64,000 nt of DNA, taken from NCBI RefSeq assembly GCF_003054705.1, contig NZ_QAYX01000017.1, positions 1 to 64,000 on the forward strand. The letters run 5' to 3'. Positions within the stretch are counted from its first letter, which is position 1. Each line of letters begins with the position of its first letter. Position numbers and translations under genes: made by a program. Shown here in pieces: positions 17,764 to 27,822 of the stretch. Origin of the DNA: Opitutus sp. ER46. Its GTDB lineage: Bacteria; Verrucomicrobiota; Verrucomicrobiia; Opitutales; Opitutaceae. The notes below the pieces were generated by a model. It searched no databases. It worked only from the letters and a program-made list of their open reading frames with translations, and was not told where the DNA came from.

Positions 17764-19314
17764 TTATGGCGCCAAGGGGCGGCGGGCGGGTGATTTCAGG
17801 GCGACGGCGGCGGCCAGGAGCGCGCCGAGGACGGCGAGCCACGGTCCGGCCGCAAAGGCCACGCGCACGACGCGGCTGGTGACGCTCGGGGGACGCGATG
17901 GCAGGATCTCGGGCGCGAGAAGTGCGAGCGCGGACAAGGGCCGGACTAGGATATTACCGTACACGGTCGGATGCGGCGTGAAGCGCAGGATGGGGTCGTC
18001 GAAGAACCGGTAATCGAGCGCTCGCAGCCGTTCGTTCATTTCGACCCGCGCCTGCTGCATGCGAGGCGAGGTCAGCAGCGCGCGGTAATGCGCGACCGCC
18101 TCGGCGCGGTGGGCGTGCGCGGCGACGAGGTAGGTGCCCGCGTTGAGCCAGACCGAGACGAGCGCGCAGAGGTACAGCGCCGCGAGAGGCACAAGCAGCC
18201 GGCGGCTGGCGCGGTGTGGAGCGGTTCCCGGCGACGGGTGCGAAGTGGCGGGAGCGGTGCTGTCGGGCGCACTCGGGCTCGTCACATACGCCAAGGAGGC
18301 GGCGAGGACCATGACGCCCAGGGGCAGGAGCGCCGCGATTTCGAAGTGCCGGGCGTGAAAATCAGACGGTGGCCGGCGCCAGGCGAGCATCGCGAGGTTG
18401 GCGGCGGCGTAGGTGGCGAGCCCGAGCGGCAGCGCCGCAGCGGCGCGACGCTGGGTACGCCACAACCAGAGGACGCCGGCGATCACGCCGAAAAGAATCG
18501 CCGCGCCCCACAGCACGTTGCCGCTTGGCCAGCCCAGCAGCTGCAGGAGGAACGCAGCGCGTTCGGCGAGCGGGAGGCCGGCGGTTCGGATGCCGACCCC
18601 GGCGCCGGCCCACAGCGCATACGCGCCGGCGGCCGTGGCCGAGAGGATCCACGCGGTCCAGAAGCCGGGCCGGTGGCGCGGCGAGGCGAGGTGGGTCGCC
18701 AGCGTGGCGGCCGGAATCGCGATCGCCGCGCCCATGCTGGAGAGTCCGAAAAGCGTGAGCAGCGCCAGGGCGGCGCCGTTGCGGCCAGCATGTTGCCATC
18801 GCGCGACGCACAGCAGCGAACCCAGCAAGGCGAGATCGGAGAGGTAGAAACTCACCTGCAGCCCCGATAGCAGGTTGTAGCCGGAGAGCGGGGTGGCGAA
18901 CACGACGAGGCAACCCAGCCAAGCGGTGACGGTCACGCCGCGCGCCGCGGCAAACGAAAGCACGCGAAACGTCAGGACGGCCTCGATGGCCCGAACAAGC
19001 GCGGCGATGGCGGCGAGGAAGGGAACGTCCCAGTAGCCGTTGAGGCCGACGCCGAGCAGCGAAAGCAGCTTGGTGGTGGCGAGGATGTGCTCGTTGTGCG
19101 GCGTGAACAGCAGCGCGAAGGAGGGACCGTCGACCGTCGCGGGGAGGAGGGTGTTGTTAAACTCGGCCAGCCACTGGTCGTAGTACGGCAGCGGACTTCC
19201 CGCATAGCCGAAGAGCGCCAGTCGCACGCCGAGCACGATCAGGCCGAGCGCGAAGCTGGCGTTGGCGAGCGTCGGCAGGCGGTCGGGAAGAGTGAGCCGG
19301 GCGGCGGCGGGCAT
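17764..19314 (-). CDS. Polytopic membrane protein, GT-C-like
   Basis: Predicted 516-residue integral membrane protein with about ten hydrophobic segments. The first loop carries YYDQWLAEF and then FTPHNEHILATTKLL. An acidic residue in the first external loop is characteristic of GT-C glycosyltransferases that use polyprenyl-phosphate sugars. That makes a role in surface glycosylation plausible, but no family assignment is certain. It faces away from the aminotransferase gene's terminator. Confidence 0.6.
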   Translation of the reverse strand: MPAAARLTLPDRLPTLANASFALGLIVLGVRLALFGYAGSPLPYYDQWLAEFNNTLLPATVDGPSFALLFTPHNEHILATTKLLSLLGVGLNGYWDVPFLAAIAALVRAIEAVLTFRVLSFAAARGVTVTAWLGCLVVFATPLSGYNLLSGLQVSFYLSDLALLGSLLCVARWQHAGRNGAALALLTLFGLSSMGAAIAIPAATLATHLASPRHRPGFWTAWILSATAAGAYALWAGAGVGIRTAGLPLAERAAFLLQLLGWPSGNVLWGAAILFGVIAGVLWLWRTQRRAAAALPLGLATYAAANLAMLAWRRPPSDFHARHFEIAALLPLGVMVLAASLAYVTSPSAPDSTAPATSHPSPGTAPHRASRRLLVPLAALYLCALVSVWLNAGTYLVAAHAHRAEAVAHYRALLTSPRMQQARVEMNERLRALDYRFFDDPILRFTPHPTVYGNILVRPLSALALLAPEILPSRPPSVTSRVVRVAFAAGPWLAVLGALLAAAVALKSPARRPLAP

Positions 19315-19373
19315 CGGGCGCGAGCATCACGGCTTTCCTTTGGAACGTCGAACCTCAAGCCGAGGCGTGAGCA

Positions 19374-19420
19374 AAAGAAAGAGCCGCGCGGCGGCGTCAG
19401 GGACGCAACCGGCGCGGCTC
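19374..19420 (-). terminator. Rho-independent terminator of the aminotransferase gene
   Basis: Arms GAGCCGCGC (19381-19389) and GCGCGGCTC (19412-19420). On the minus strand the hairpin is followed by TTTCTTTTGC. It lies just after the stop of the aminotransferase gene. Confidence 0.7.
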
Positions 19421-19453
19421 GATCGCTGCCGTTCTCGCGGGGGCGAAAACGGA

Positions 19454-20542
19454 TCAGGCGGAAACCTTGGGCGTCTCGGCGAGGGCGGCGTCGAAGGACT
19501 TCAGCATGGCGGCGATGGTCTCATCGGTCTCGTCGCCCATGTTGGAGATGCGGAAGGTCTTGCCCTTCAGCTTGCCGTAGCCGCCGTCGATCACGAGGTG
19601 GTGCTTCGACTTCAGGATCTTGTTCAGCGCGGCGAGATCGTAGCCGAGCGTGTTGGCGAAGCAGTTGAGGGTGACGGAGCCGTAGCCCTCCTTCGGGAAC
19701 ATCTTGAAGCCCTTGGCGAGGATGTGGTCGCGGACCATCTTGTTCAGTCGGAGGTGGCGCGCGTAGCGGTTTTCGACGCCCTCGGCCTTGATGTCCTCGA
19801 GCTTGGACTTGAGCGCGAAGATCAGCGAGACCGTCGGCGTGCTCGGCGTCATGCCGGCCTCGTGGTTCTTCTGGAACTCGACGAAGTCGAAATAGTAGCC
19901 GCGGCCGGGCGTCTGGGCGGCGCGATCGAGCGCGCGCTTCGAGACGGAGATGAGGGACAGGCCCGGCGGCATCGCGAGCGCCTTCTGCGAGCCGGTGATG
20001 AGGACGTCGATGCCGAGCTCATCCTTCTTGATCGGCATCGCGCTGAAGGAGCTGACGGTGTCGACGATCGAGATGACCTCGGGAAACTCGCGGACGACCT
20101 TCATCACGGCGGCGAGGTCGCTCATGCAGCCGCAGGAGGTCTCGTTGTGGATGAGGGTGATCGCGTCGTAGCCGCCCTTGGCGAGCTCGCGGCGGACAGC
20201 CTCGGGGTCGACGGGCTGACCCCATTCAAACTTGAGCGCGGTGGCCTGCTTGTCGTCGCGGAGGGCGACGTCGTACCACTTGTCGGAGAACGCGCCATTC
20301 ATGCAGTTGAGCACCTTCTTCTGCACGACGTTGCGCAGCGCGCCTTCCATGGAGCCCCAGGCGCTGCTCGTGGAAAGGTACACGGGATCCTTGGTGTACA
20401 TCAGCGCCTGCAGCTCAGGCTGGATCGCCTGGTACAGCGCGACGAAGTCGTTGCTCCGATGACCGATCATCGGCTGGGCCATCGCCCGCAGGGTCTTATC
20501 CGACACGGCGATGGGGCCGGGAATGAACAGTTTGTAGCTCAT
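19454..20542 (-). CDS. Class V aminotransferase (serine/alanine-glyoxylate aminotransferase family)
   Basis: Predicted 362-residue PLP enzyme. The opening FIPGPIAVSDKTLRAMAQPMIGHRS is the family signature. IVDTVSSFSAMP supplies the PLP-binding Asp161, and TGSQKALAMPPGL the Schiff-base Lys187. An R-I-S-N-M-G-D stretch near the C-terminus matches the substrate-binding arginine region. Family members act in photorespiration-like glycine/serine metabolism, purine breakdown, or as non-SerC phosphoserine aminotransferases, and I cannot choose between these from sequence. It is a single gene with its own terminator. Confidence 0.88.
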   Translation of the reverse strand: MSYKLFIPGPIAVSDKTLRAMAQPMIGHRSNDFVALYQAIQPELQALMYTKDPVYLSTSSAWGSMEGALRNVVQKKVLNCMNGAFSDKWYDVALRDDKQATALKFEWGQPVDPEAVRRELAKGGYDAITLIHNETSCGCMSDLAAVMKVVREFPEVISIVDTVSSFSAMPIKKDELGIDVLITGSQKALAMPPGLSLISVSKRALDRAAQTPGRGYYFDFVEFQKNHEAGMTPSTPTVSLIFALKSKLEDIKAEGVENRYARHLRLNKMVRDHILAKGFKMFPKEGYGSVTLNCFANTLGYDLAALNKILKSKHHLVIDGGYGKLKGKTFRISNMGDETDETIAAMLKSFDAALAETPKVSA

Positions 20543-20711
20543 GAGGAGTGCGCGTAGGCGGTGCGAAAACAGTTTACGCCCCGTAGGGCGTCAACCTTCA
20601 ATCGCGGTCGTGACACACCTGACACCGCTGCCGATAAACCCGCTGCCTGCGTCCGACTCCCGGACGCCCGAGGGCGCGCGCGGGCGGCGGGGCGGTGGCT
20701 GACCTGACGCG

Positions 20712-21932
20712 ATGCAACTGCACTGGCTGAAAAAGCAGGCTAATGCGCTGGAGCTCTACACGATCGATGTGATCCTGGGCCGGCGCGCGGGGGCATCGGC
20801 GGCGCTGTACGGCGCCTTGCTGCAAATGCTTTCCTGGCTCTGGAGCGCGGCGGCCCAGGCCAAGCTATGGCTGTACCAGAACCGCATCATGCGCGACCAG
20901 CCGCTGGGCTGCCTGGTGGTGGTGGTGGGTAACCTCACGGCGGGCGGCACGGGCAAGACGCCGGTCGTCGAGAAGTTTGCCCGCGCGCTGCGCGATCGCG
21001 GCCGGCGCGTGGCGATCCTGAGCCGCGGCTACAAGAGCAAGCGGCAGCCGTTGTGGCGCCGCTGGTGGATCCGCTTCACGCATGCCGAGGAGCCGCCGCC
21101 GCGGATCGTGAGCGACGGCCAGAAGGTGCTCCTCGAAAGCGACGAGGCGGGCGACGAGCCGTACATGCTGGCGCGCAATCTGCCCGGCGTGATCGTGCTG
21201 GTGGACAAGAACCGCGTGAAGGCCGGCGCGTATGCGATCAAGAAGTTCGGCTGCGACACGCTCGTGCTGGACGACGGATTCCAGTACCTGCCGCTGAAGG
21301 GCAGGCTCAACCTGCTGCTCGTGGACAAGACGAACCCCTTTGGCAACGGGCACCTCCTGCCGCGCGGCGTGCTGCGCGAGCCAATCAAGCATCTGCGCCG
21401 CGCGAGCTACGTCTTCCTCACCAAATCCAACGGCGAGCGCGACCCGGAGCTGGAGCAGACGATCCAGCAGTACAACCCGGGCGTGGACATCATCGAGTGC
21501 GCGCATCGGCCGCAGTACCTGCAGCGTTTCGGCGTGCCGGTGACGGACGCCGCCGCGCGCGAGCCGCTGAGTTTTCTGAAGGGCCGCCGCGTGTTTGCGT
21601 TCAGCGGCATCGCGACGCCCGAGAGTTTCGAGAAATTCCTGCGCGACCTCGGCGCCGTGCTCGTGGGCCGCGAGCGCTTCCTCGACCACTACCGGTACAC
21701 CGACGAAGACGTGGCCGAGCTGTTCGCCATGGCGCGGCGCGACGGCGCGCAGTGCCTGGTCACCACCGAGAAGGACGCGGTGCGCATCCAGGAGACGCAG
21801 TCGTGCCCGCTGCCGCTGTATTATCTGCGGCTGGAGATCGAGATCCTGCGCGGCGCGGCGGACTTCGATGAAGCGGTCGGCCGGATCTGTTTTCCGCAGG
21901 ACCCGGTTGAGCGGGGGCGGGGCGTGGTGTAG
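20712..21932 (+). CDS. lpxK: Tetraacyldisaccharide 4'-kinase (lipid A biosynthesis)
   Basis: Predicted 406-residue inner-membrane kinase that phosphorylates the lipid A disaccharide at the 4' position. The N-terminal hydrophobic helix (residues about 35-58) is followed by [19 protein letters not shown], the LpxK P-loop, and then [11 protein letters not shown] and [24 protein letters not shown]. The C-terminus has the [10 protein letters not shown] motif. The length is slightly above the usual 330-350 because of a linker between the P-loop and the lid. It is the clearest evidence of an LPS-type outer membrane. Confidence 0.95.
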   Translation: MQLHWLKKQANALELYTIDVILGRRAGASAALYGALLQMLSWLWSAAAQAKLWLYQNRIMRDQPLGCLVVVVGNLTAGGTGKTPVVEKFARALRDRGRRVAILSRGYKSKRQPLWRRWWIRFTHAEEPPPRIVSDGQKVLLESDEAGDEPYMLARNLPGVIVLVDKNRVKAGAYAIKKFGCDTLVLDDGFQYLPLKGRLNLLLVDKTNPFGNGHLLPRGVLREPIKHLRRASYVFLTKSNGERDPELEQTIQQYNPGVDIIECAHRPQYLQRFGVPVTDAAAREPLSFLKGRRVFAFSGIATPESFEKFLRDLGAVLVGRERFLDHYRYTDEDVAELFAMARRDGAQCLVTTEKDAVRIQETQSCPLPLYYLRLEIEILRGAADFDEAVGRICFPQDPVERGRGVV

Positions 21933-21948
21933 AGGGGGGCGGGCTCGA

Positions 21949-22048
21949 ATCTTTCTCGTTCTCTTTCTCTTACTCTTACTCCCCCGCTCGGCGTGAACCG
22001 CCGAGCGAAGTTTGAGAGGAAGAGAAAGAGGAAGAGTAAGAGAAAGAC
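21949..22048. repeat. Composite GAGNAA element: pyrimidine arm, hairpin, purine arm
   Basis: The pyrimidine arm at 21951-21981 reads CTCGTT-CTCTTT-CTCTTA-CTCTTA. A perfect hairpin at 21985-22007 has arms CGCTCGGCG and CGCCGAGCG with a TGAAC loop. The purine arm at 22014-22048 reads GAAGAG-AAAGAG-GAAGAG-TAAGAG. The element sits between lpxK and the aminopeptidase gene. Confidence 0.9.
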
Positions 22049-22130
22049 CGCGCGGCCCCCCCCCCGCGCCCCCGCCTGTCCGTTTTCCACCTTGCGAGGA
22101 TCAGCGGGCGGGGCGTTAGTTGGCGGGCAA

Positions 22131-23255
22131 ATGATCATTGATCCACGCTATAACGAGCTCGCGGACGGGCTCATTGGGTTTTCGACGCAGCTGAAAAAAG
22201 GGGAGCGCGTCCTGATCGATGCGTTCGACGTGCCAGACGAGATGGTGATTGCACTGGTGCGCGCGGCGCGGGCCCGCGGGGCCTATCCTTACGTGCAGAT
22301 CAACCGGGCGCGGATCACGCGCGAGCTGCACCGCGGGGCCGAGGAGGCGCAGTTCGCGCCGCAGGCGGAAGTTGAGCTCGCGCGGATGCAGAAGATGGAC
22401 GCCTACGTGGCGCTGCGCGGCTCGAACAACATCTTTGAAACGTCGGACGTCCCGTCGGAGCGCGTGCAACTGGTCTCGCGGCTGATGAAGCCCGTACTCG
22501 ACTACCGCGTGGGCCGCACGAAATGGGTCGTCTTGCGCTGGCCGAGCGCGGCGATGGCGCAGCAGGCAGGGATGAGCACCGAGGCGTTCGAGGACTTCTA
22601 CTTCAAGGTCTGCACGCTCGACTATTCGCGCCTGACGCCCGGCATGAAGGCGCTGGCCGACCTGATGGAGCGGACCGATCGCGTGCAGATCAAGGGCCCG
22701 GGCACGGACCTCAGTTTCTCGATCAAGGGCATCGGGGCGCGCGCCTGCGGCGGCCGCCACAACATCCCCGACGGCGAAGTGTTCTCCTGCCCGGTGCGCG
22801 ACAGCGTCGAAGGCCACGTGCAATACAACGCGCCGACGGTTTATCTCGGGACCTCGTTCGACAACATCCGGCTCGCGTTCCGCAAGGGCAAGGTGGTGGA
22901 GGCGACGGGTTCGAACACCGCGCGGCTCAACGAGATTCTCGATAGCGACGCGGGCGCGCGGTACATCGGCGAGTTCGCGCTGGGTTTCAATCCGCACATC
23001 CTGCAGCCGATGCGAGACATCCTCTTCGACGAGAAGATCGCGGGCTCCTTCCACTTCACGCCCGGCCAGGCCTACGAAGGCGTGGGCAACGGCAACAAGT
23101 CCCAGGTACACTGGGACATGGTGTGCATCCAGCGGCCGGAGTACGGCGGCGGTGAGATCTGGTTCGACGGGAAGCTGATCCGCAAAGATGGCCTGTTCGT
23201 GCCGAAGTCCCTCCACAAACTGAACCCCGCGTACCTGCTGGGGAGCAGCCGGTAA
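22131..23255 (+). CDS. M29-family (AmpS-like) aminopeptidase
   Basis: Predicted 374-residue metallo-aminopeptidase. Recognisable blocks are [51 protein letters not shown], the central [27 protein letters not shown], and the C-terminal [36 protein letters not shown]. The last is the typical metal-binding HxD region. The ATG at 22131 is chosen because upstream codons are translated hexamer repeat. It is followed by a strong terminator. Confidence 0.9.
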   Translation: MIIDPRYNELADGLIGFSTQLKKGERVLIDAFDVPDEMVIALVRAARARGAYPYVQINRARITRELHRGAEEAQFAPQAEVELARMQKMDAYVALRGSNNIFETSDVPSERVQLVSRLMKPVLDYRVGRTKWVVLRWPSAAMAQQAGMSTEAFEDFYFKVCTLDYSRLTPGMKALADLMERTDRVQIKGPGTDLSFSIKGIGARACGGRHNIPDGEVFSCPVRDSVEGHVQYNAPTVYLGTSFDNIRLAFRKGKVVEATGSNTARLNEILDSDAGARYIGEFALGFNPHILQPMRDILFDEKIAGSFHFTPGQAYEGVGNGNKSQVHWDMVCIQRPEYGGGEIWFDGKLIRKDGLFVPKSLHKLNPAYLLGSSR

Positions 23256-23340
23256 ACGCGACCCGCGGCGGCGCGCACTCGCCTGGAGCGGCGCGCCACT
23301 TGCGGGCCGGCGGAAATCCAGCCACCCTCCTTCTCACCTG

Positions 23341-23370
23341 CCGCGGCGCGCCCGAGCGCCGCGGTTTTTT
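23341..23370 (+). terminator. Strong rho-independent terminator abutting the next start codon
   Basis: Perfect 9-bp stem CCGCGGCGC/GCGCCGCGG (23341-23349 and 23356-23364) followed by six T. The ATG of the adenosine deaminase gene lies only six bases after the T run. Confidence 0.88.
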
Positions 23371-23376
23371 CGAACC

Positions 23377-24357
23377 ATGCGCGACTTCATCCAAGCCCTG
23401 CCGAAGACCGAAACGCATCTGCACGTCGAAGGGGCGCTGCCCTACGAACTGCTGACGCAATGGCAGCCGGAGCAATGGCCGCCCGATCCGCAGTTCCGCT
23501 CGCGCGCGTATCGCTACCCCTCGTTTCCGGAGTTCGACCGGATCCTCCTGGACAACGCGCTGCCGTGGTTCACGACGGCCGACCGCTATCACGAGGCGGC
23601 CAAGGTGATGTTCGCGAAGCACGTCGCGCAGAACGTGCGCTACGTGGAGACCAGTTTTCACCTGCCGGTGACGAAGTTCATCAAGGTGCCCGGTCCCGAG
23701 ATCATCGCCGCGCTGCGGGCGGCGGTCCCGGCGGGGCTCGAGGTGCGGATCTTCGCCGGCATGGCGCGGACCGACATCAACAGCGACCTGCGGCCGACGA
23801 TCGACGAACTGCACACGTGGGACGACCTGGCCGGCATCGACCTGCACGGGCACGAGGTGCAGCCGACGCCGCCGGAGACGGCAACGATCTGGGCGCGCGT
23901 GCGGGCGGCGGGGAAGGTGACCAAGGCGCATGCGGGCGAGTTCGGCGGAGCCGACCGGGTGCGCGAGGCCATCGAGCTCCTCGGCGTCACGCGGATCCAG
24001 CATGGCGTGCGGGCGATCGAGGACCCCGCGGTGGTCCGCCTGGCGGCGGAGCGCGGCGTCACGTTCGACGTGTGCCCGATCAGCAACGTCGGCCTGCAGG
24101 TGGTGCCCACGATGAAAGACCATCCGATCCGGCGGCTGATCAAGGCGGGGGTGCGTTGCACGATCAGCACCGACGATCCGCTCTGTTTCGGCAACACGCT
24201 GGTCGAGGAGTACGAGACGCTCGCGAGCGAGCTGACCTTTTCGCGCGCGGAGCTGGCGGCCCTGGCCAAGAATGGTTGGGAAGTCGCGCAGGTGCCCGCG
24301 GCGACGCGCCGGGCCATGCTCGACGAGATCGATCGGATCTCCGCGACCACGACCTGA
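23377..24357 (+). CDS. Adenosine deaminase-family hydrolase
   Basis: Predicted 326-residue zinc deaminase. THLHVEGAL supplies the HxH metal pair. KAHAGEFGG carries the third His and catalytic Glu region, [11 protein letters not shown] the next His, and STDDPLCFG the final Asp pair. Length and motifs fit adenosine deaminase, but adenine deaminase and 6-aminodeoxyfutalosine deaminase (menaquinone pathway) share this pattern. The start codon comes immediately after a terminator hairpin, leaving no room for a Shine-Dalgarno sequence outside the stem. Translation may depend on readthrough or on an unusual leader. Confidence 0.88.
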   Translation: MRDFIQALPKTETHLHVEGALPYELLTQWQPEQWPPDPQFRSRAYRYPSFPEFDRILLDNALPWFTTADRYHEAAKVMFAKHVAQNVRYVETSFHLPVTKFIKVPGPEIIAALRAAVPAGLEVRIFAGMARTDINSDLRPTIDELHTWDDLAGIDLHGHEVQPTPPETATIWARVRAAGKVTKAHAGEFGGADRVREAIELLGVTRIQHGVRAIEDPAVVRLAAERGVTFDVCPISNVGLQVVPTMKDHPIRRLIKAGVRCTISTDDPLCFGNTLVEEYETLASELTFSRAELAALAKNGWEVAQVPAATRRAMLDEIDRISATTT

Positions 24358-24505
24358 CCCGCCGGACGGGCCTGAATGGATATGCGCGACCGGGGCGACC
24401 GCCCCGGCGCGGGCGGGCAAATCTTGGCGAAAGCAGGGGGAAATTTGCCGGCCCGCGTGACGATCGTTGCCCTCAGGCGTCAGACTTTTCGAATTTTCTT
24501 CCGCC

Positions 24506-26797
24506 ATGCCGTCCCGTGCCGTCGTTCCCTTGCTGGCTGCGCTGCTCCTCGTGAGCGGCGGGCGCGCGGCTGCCGCGACGACGACGACGACTCCGATTAC
24601 GTCGGCTCCGTCCGTGGCGGCGCCCACGCCGCCGGCGGCCCAACCGGTGACGCCGCCGGCCGTCGGGCCGGTCGCAACCGACCCCGGCGCGTTGGTCCGG
24701 CCCGAGCGCGATCCGCTGATCAAGATGGACGCCTACGAGGTGAAGTCGGCGGAGGACACGTCCTTTGACGGCACCGGGATGGGGAGCTATGAGCAGCAGC
24801 TGCGGGACTGGCCCTTTGCGAACGAACTGGTGATGGCGCAGCCGGTGGAGGACGAAGTCGTCGATGTGCAGCTGGTGCAGATCGCGAACCCCTCGGCGGT
24901 GGACCTGGCGACGGGGGACGCGCGCCTGAGCCTGCGGGGATTCCCGACGCCGCTGTTGCGCAACGGCTTTGTGACGATGGGGGCGACGGACATGCTGAAC
25001 ACGCTGCGGACGATCGTCATCCAGGGCGCGCTGGTGCCGGTGATGGGGCGGGCGGCGCCGGGCGGTATTCAGGATTTCTGGACGGCGCGGCCGCGGACGA
25101 CCCCGGGCAAGAAGCTGGAGTATTCGATTTCGACGGAGCAGACGCAGAACGCGACCGCGGAGGTGTTTGGTGTGAGCGTGCCGAAGCGGGTGTGGCACCG
25201 GGTGGGGCTGAGCTACACGCGCCGCGAGGGGCCGGAGGAGTTCGCCGCGAACACGACCATGAACGCGAGCGCGGCGGTGTCCTGGAAGCACAGCCCGGTG
25301 GCGAGCACGCTGTGGGCGGTGGACGTGCAGAGCGTGCGGACGAATGCCGCGCCGGCGATTCCCGACTACCGGCTGGCGACGGGGCAGAAGATCGTCGGCC
25401 CGTATCTGCCGCTCGCGGGCTTCAACGTCTTTGGCCCCGATGCGGGCGTGCGCCGGCGGACCGGCGCGGCGAGCGTGCTGTTTGACGGCCAGCCGCGGCG
25501 CTGGCTGACGCTGCGGGCGGGCTTGGAGTCGTGGTGGCGGACCGTCGAGCAGGACCGGTTCACGACGGGCGTGTACAACGTCGCCACGCGACGCTTCGAA
25601 GGCACGCGTGAGCCGCGGCACTCCGAGCAGCCGCAGGAGGTTTTGCTGGCGCATCTCGAGGCGACCGGGCGCTTCGATTTCTGGCGCACCCAGCACAAGC
25701 TGATGGCGGCGTTCAACCACACCTGGGGTACGTACACGCGCGAGGAGCTCGCGCTGCCGACGGCGGTGCGCAACCAGCTGCCGGCCAGCGTGCGGCTGTT
25801 CTACCCGAGCGCGCCGAACTATTACCGCACGCCCTTTGCCGACGAGGTTTACACCCGCGTGCTCACCGACCGGGAGGAGAACGCGCGCTACACGGCGCTC
25901 GAGCTCACCGAGCGCATGGGCATGGCCGCCGGGCGGCTGGTTTTCACCACCGGGCTGCGGCAGGATTTGGTGGGCCTGACGCTCGAGGACCGGCGGCCCG
26001 GGACCACGCTCCCGTACGTGTCGGACCGCGTGCAGCAGCTCACCTATCACGTCGGCGTCAACTACCAGGCGCTGCCCGGCCGGCTGCTGGTGTTCGCGAC
26101 GACGAGCACGGCGTTCGACCCCTCGACGCGGGTCGACTCCCGCACCGGTCGTATCCAGGGCAACGACACGACGCGCGGCTATGAGACGGGCCTGAAGGGC
26201 AGGTTCCAGGACGGCGAACTGGAGCTGAGCGCGTCGGGCTTCCTGCTGTTCAACCAGGACATCTCGCGCCGGAACCCGCTGTACGACGACCCCATCTACG
26301 ACGCGAACCAGACGCAGCCGCAGCTGGTCGCGGCGGGCGAGGAGCGTTTCTCGGGTGGCAAGTTCGAGGGCCGGTGGCGCCCGTGGGGGGGATGGACCTT
26401 TGCGGCGCGCGCGGCATACACGCGGGCGATCACCACCGCCTCGCCAGACCTGCCGGAGGAGGTGGGCCGGCCGATCACGCGCCTGCCGCCGTATACGGCG
26501 ACGGCGAGCGGAACCTACGCTTTCGCCAAGGGCCGGCTGAAGGGACTCTCGCTGGCGGCGACCTGGAGCTACGTGTCGGCCTTCACCGCGCAGTATGAGG
26601 ACAAGCAGCGCTACGCCCTCGAGTATCCCGGCTACGGACTCCTGACGCTGAGCACCAACTGGACGATCCGGCGCAAGAAGGTGGCGCATACCGTGGGGCT
26701 GACCCTGCGCAATGCGGGTGACTACGACATGGTAAAGTCGCAGGCGCGCCTGGGGAATGACCGTGAGCTGGTCAGCTCCTACCGGGTGATCTTCTGA
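24506..26797 (+). CDS. TonB-dependent outer-membrane receptor
   Basis: Predicted 763-residue outer-membrane protein. A signal peptide (MPSRAVVPLLAALLLVSGGRAAA) is followed by a Thr/Pro/Ala-rich linker. Next comes a TonB-box-like DAYEVKS, a plug domain with LSLRGFPTPLLRNG, and a long beta-barrel of alternating strands ending in a C-terminal Phe (SSYRVIF). The plug is short and there is no starch-utilisation partner beside it. The frame is open from 24467 but the signal peptide fixes 24506. The imported substrate is unknown. Confidence 0.85.
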   Translation: MPSRAVVPLLAALLLVSGGRAAAATTTTTPITSAPSVAAPTPPAAQPVTPPAVGPVATDPGALVRPERDPLIKMDAYEVKSAEDTSFDGTGMGSYEQQLRDWPFANELVMAQPVEDEVVDVQLVQIANPSAVDLATGDARLSLRGFPTPLLRNGFVTMGATDMLNTLRTIVIQGALVPVMGRAAPGGIQDFWTARPRTTPGKKLEYSISTEQTQNATAEVFGVSVPKRVWHRVGLSYTRREGPEEFAANTTMNASAAVSWKHSPVASTLWAVDVQSVRTNAAPAIPDYRLATGQKIVGPYLPLAGFNVFGPDAGVRRRTGAASVLFDGQPRRWLTLRAGLESWWRTVEQDRFTTGVYNVATRRFEGTREPRHSEQPQEVLLAHLEATGRFDFWRTQHKLMAAFNHTWGTYTREELALPTAVRNQLPASVRLFYPSAPNYYRTPFADEVYTRVLTDREENARYTALELTERMGMAAGRLVFTTGLRQDLVGLTLEDRRPGTTLPYVSDRVQQLTYHVGVNYQALPGRLLVFATTSTAFDPSTRVDSRTGRIQGNDTTRGYETGLKGRFQDGELELSASGFLLFNQDISRRNPLYDDPIYDANQTQPQLVAAGEERFSGGKFEGRWRPWGGWTFAARAAYTRAITTASPDLPEEVGRPITRLPPYTATASGTYAFAKGRLKGLSLAATWSYVSAFTAQYEDKQRYALEYPGYGLLTLSTNWTIRRKKVAHTVGLTLRNAGDYDMVKSQARLGNDRELVSSYRVIF

Positions 26798-26841
26798 GGC
26801 TTTACCCGCGGTGGAAAACCTGTCGGGGATAGGGCCGCTGC

Positions 26842-27777
26842 ATGGCTGCCGAAACCTACACCGTTCCCGAAGGATCAGCGCGCGCGCGCGCCGACAAGGC
26901 GCTGGCGCAGGGATTTCCCGGGCACAGCCGCACGGCGTTGCAGCGGGCGTTTGACGCCGGGCTGGTCCGGCTGCGCGGCGAGCCGATCAAGCGCGATCAC
27001 GCGGTGGTCTCGGGCGACGTGCTGGAGTTTGCGCTGCCGGAGGTGGTCCCGACCGAGCTGAAGCCGGTGGACATCCCGCTCGACGTGATCTTCGAGGACC
27101 GCCATATGCTGGCGATCAACAAGGCGTCCGGAATGGTGGTGCATCCGGGCGCGGCGACGGGCGAGGACACGCTGGTGCATGCGCTCCTGGCTCATTGCGC
27201 CGGCAGCCTCAGCGGCATCGGCGGCGTGGAGCGGCCGGGCATCGTGCACCGCCTGGACAAGGAGACAACCGGGGTGATCGTCGTGGCCAAGACCGACGCG
27301 GCGCACCGGGCGCTGGCCGACCAGTTCGCCACGCGGGCGCTGAAGAAGGAGTACGTGGCGCTGGTGGCGGGGGCGCCGGACCGGCTGAGCGGGATGATTG
27401 ACCGGGCGATTTCCCGGCACCCGGTGCACCGGCATCGCATGACGGTCGGCGAAGGCGGAAAGCCGGCGCGCACGGCGTGGGAGCGCGCGGAGGCCTTCGG
27501 GCAGATGGCGGCACTGATCCGCTGCCAGATTTTCACGGGTCGGACGCACCAGATCCGGGTGCACCTGAAATCGATCGGTTTCCCGATTCTCGGGGACGCG
27601 CTGTACGGCTGGAAACCGGATCCGCGGATGCCGTTGCAGCCGGATCGGGTGATGCTGCACGCGGAGCATCTCGTGCTGACGCATCCGATGACCGGTAAGG
27701 AACTGGACCTGCGGGCGCCGCTGCCGAAGGACTTCACGCGGCTGATCAAGGCGCTGCGCAAAGCGACGGCGAAGTGA
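26842..27777 (+). CDS. rluD: RluA/RluD-family 23S rRNA pseudouridine synthase
   Basis: Predicted 311-residue enzyme that isomerises uridines in large-subunit rRNA. An N-terminal S4 RNA-binding domain (SRTALQRAFDAGLVRLRGEPIKRDHAVVSGDVLEF) is followed by the catalytic motif GIVHRLDKETTGVIVVAKT with the nucleophilic Asp. The C-terminal GRTHQIRVHLKSIGFPILGD is the family signature. An RluD role is more likely than RluC, but this is not certain from one sequence. It follows the TonB receptor by 44 bases on the same strand. Confidence 0.9.
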   Translation: MAAETYTVPEGSARARADKALAQGFPGHSRTALQRAFDAGLVRLRGEPIKRDHAVVSGDVLEFALPEVVPTELKPVDIPLDVIFEDRHMLAINKASGMVVHPGAATGEDTLVHALLAHCAGSLSGIGGVERPGIVHRLDKETTGVIVVAKTDAAHRALADQFATRALKKEYVALVAGAPDRLSGMIDRAISRHPVHRHRMTVGEGGKPARTAWERAEAFGQMAALIRCQIFTGRTHQIRVHLKSIGFPILGDALYGWKPDPRMPLQPDRVMLHAEHLVLTHPMTGKELDLRAPLPKDFTRLIKALRKATAK

Positions 27778-27822
27778 TGGAGGGTGGCTGGGGCTGAGCG
27801 GGCGGCAAGCCGTGAGCCTCGA

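Noticed and set aside
24473-26689. 738-codon minus-strand frame
   Set aside because: It is the antisense of the TonB receptor gene and has no domain.
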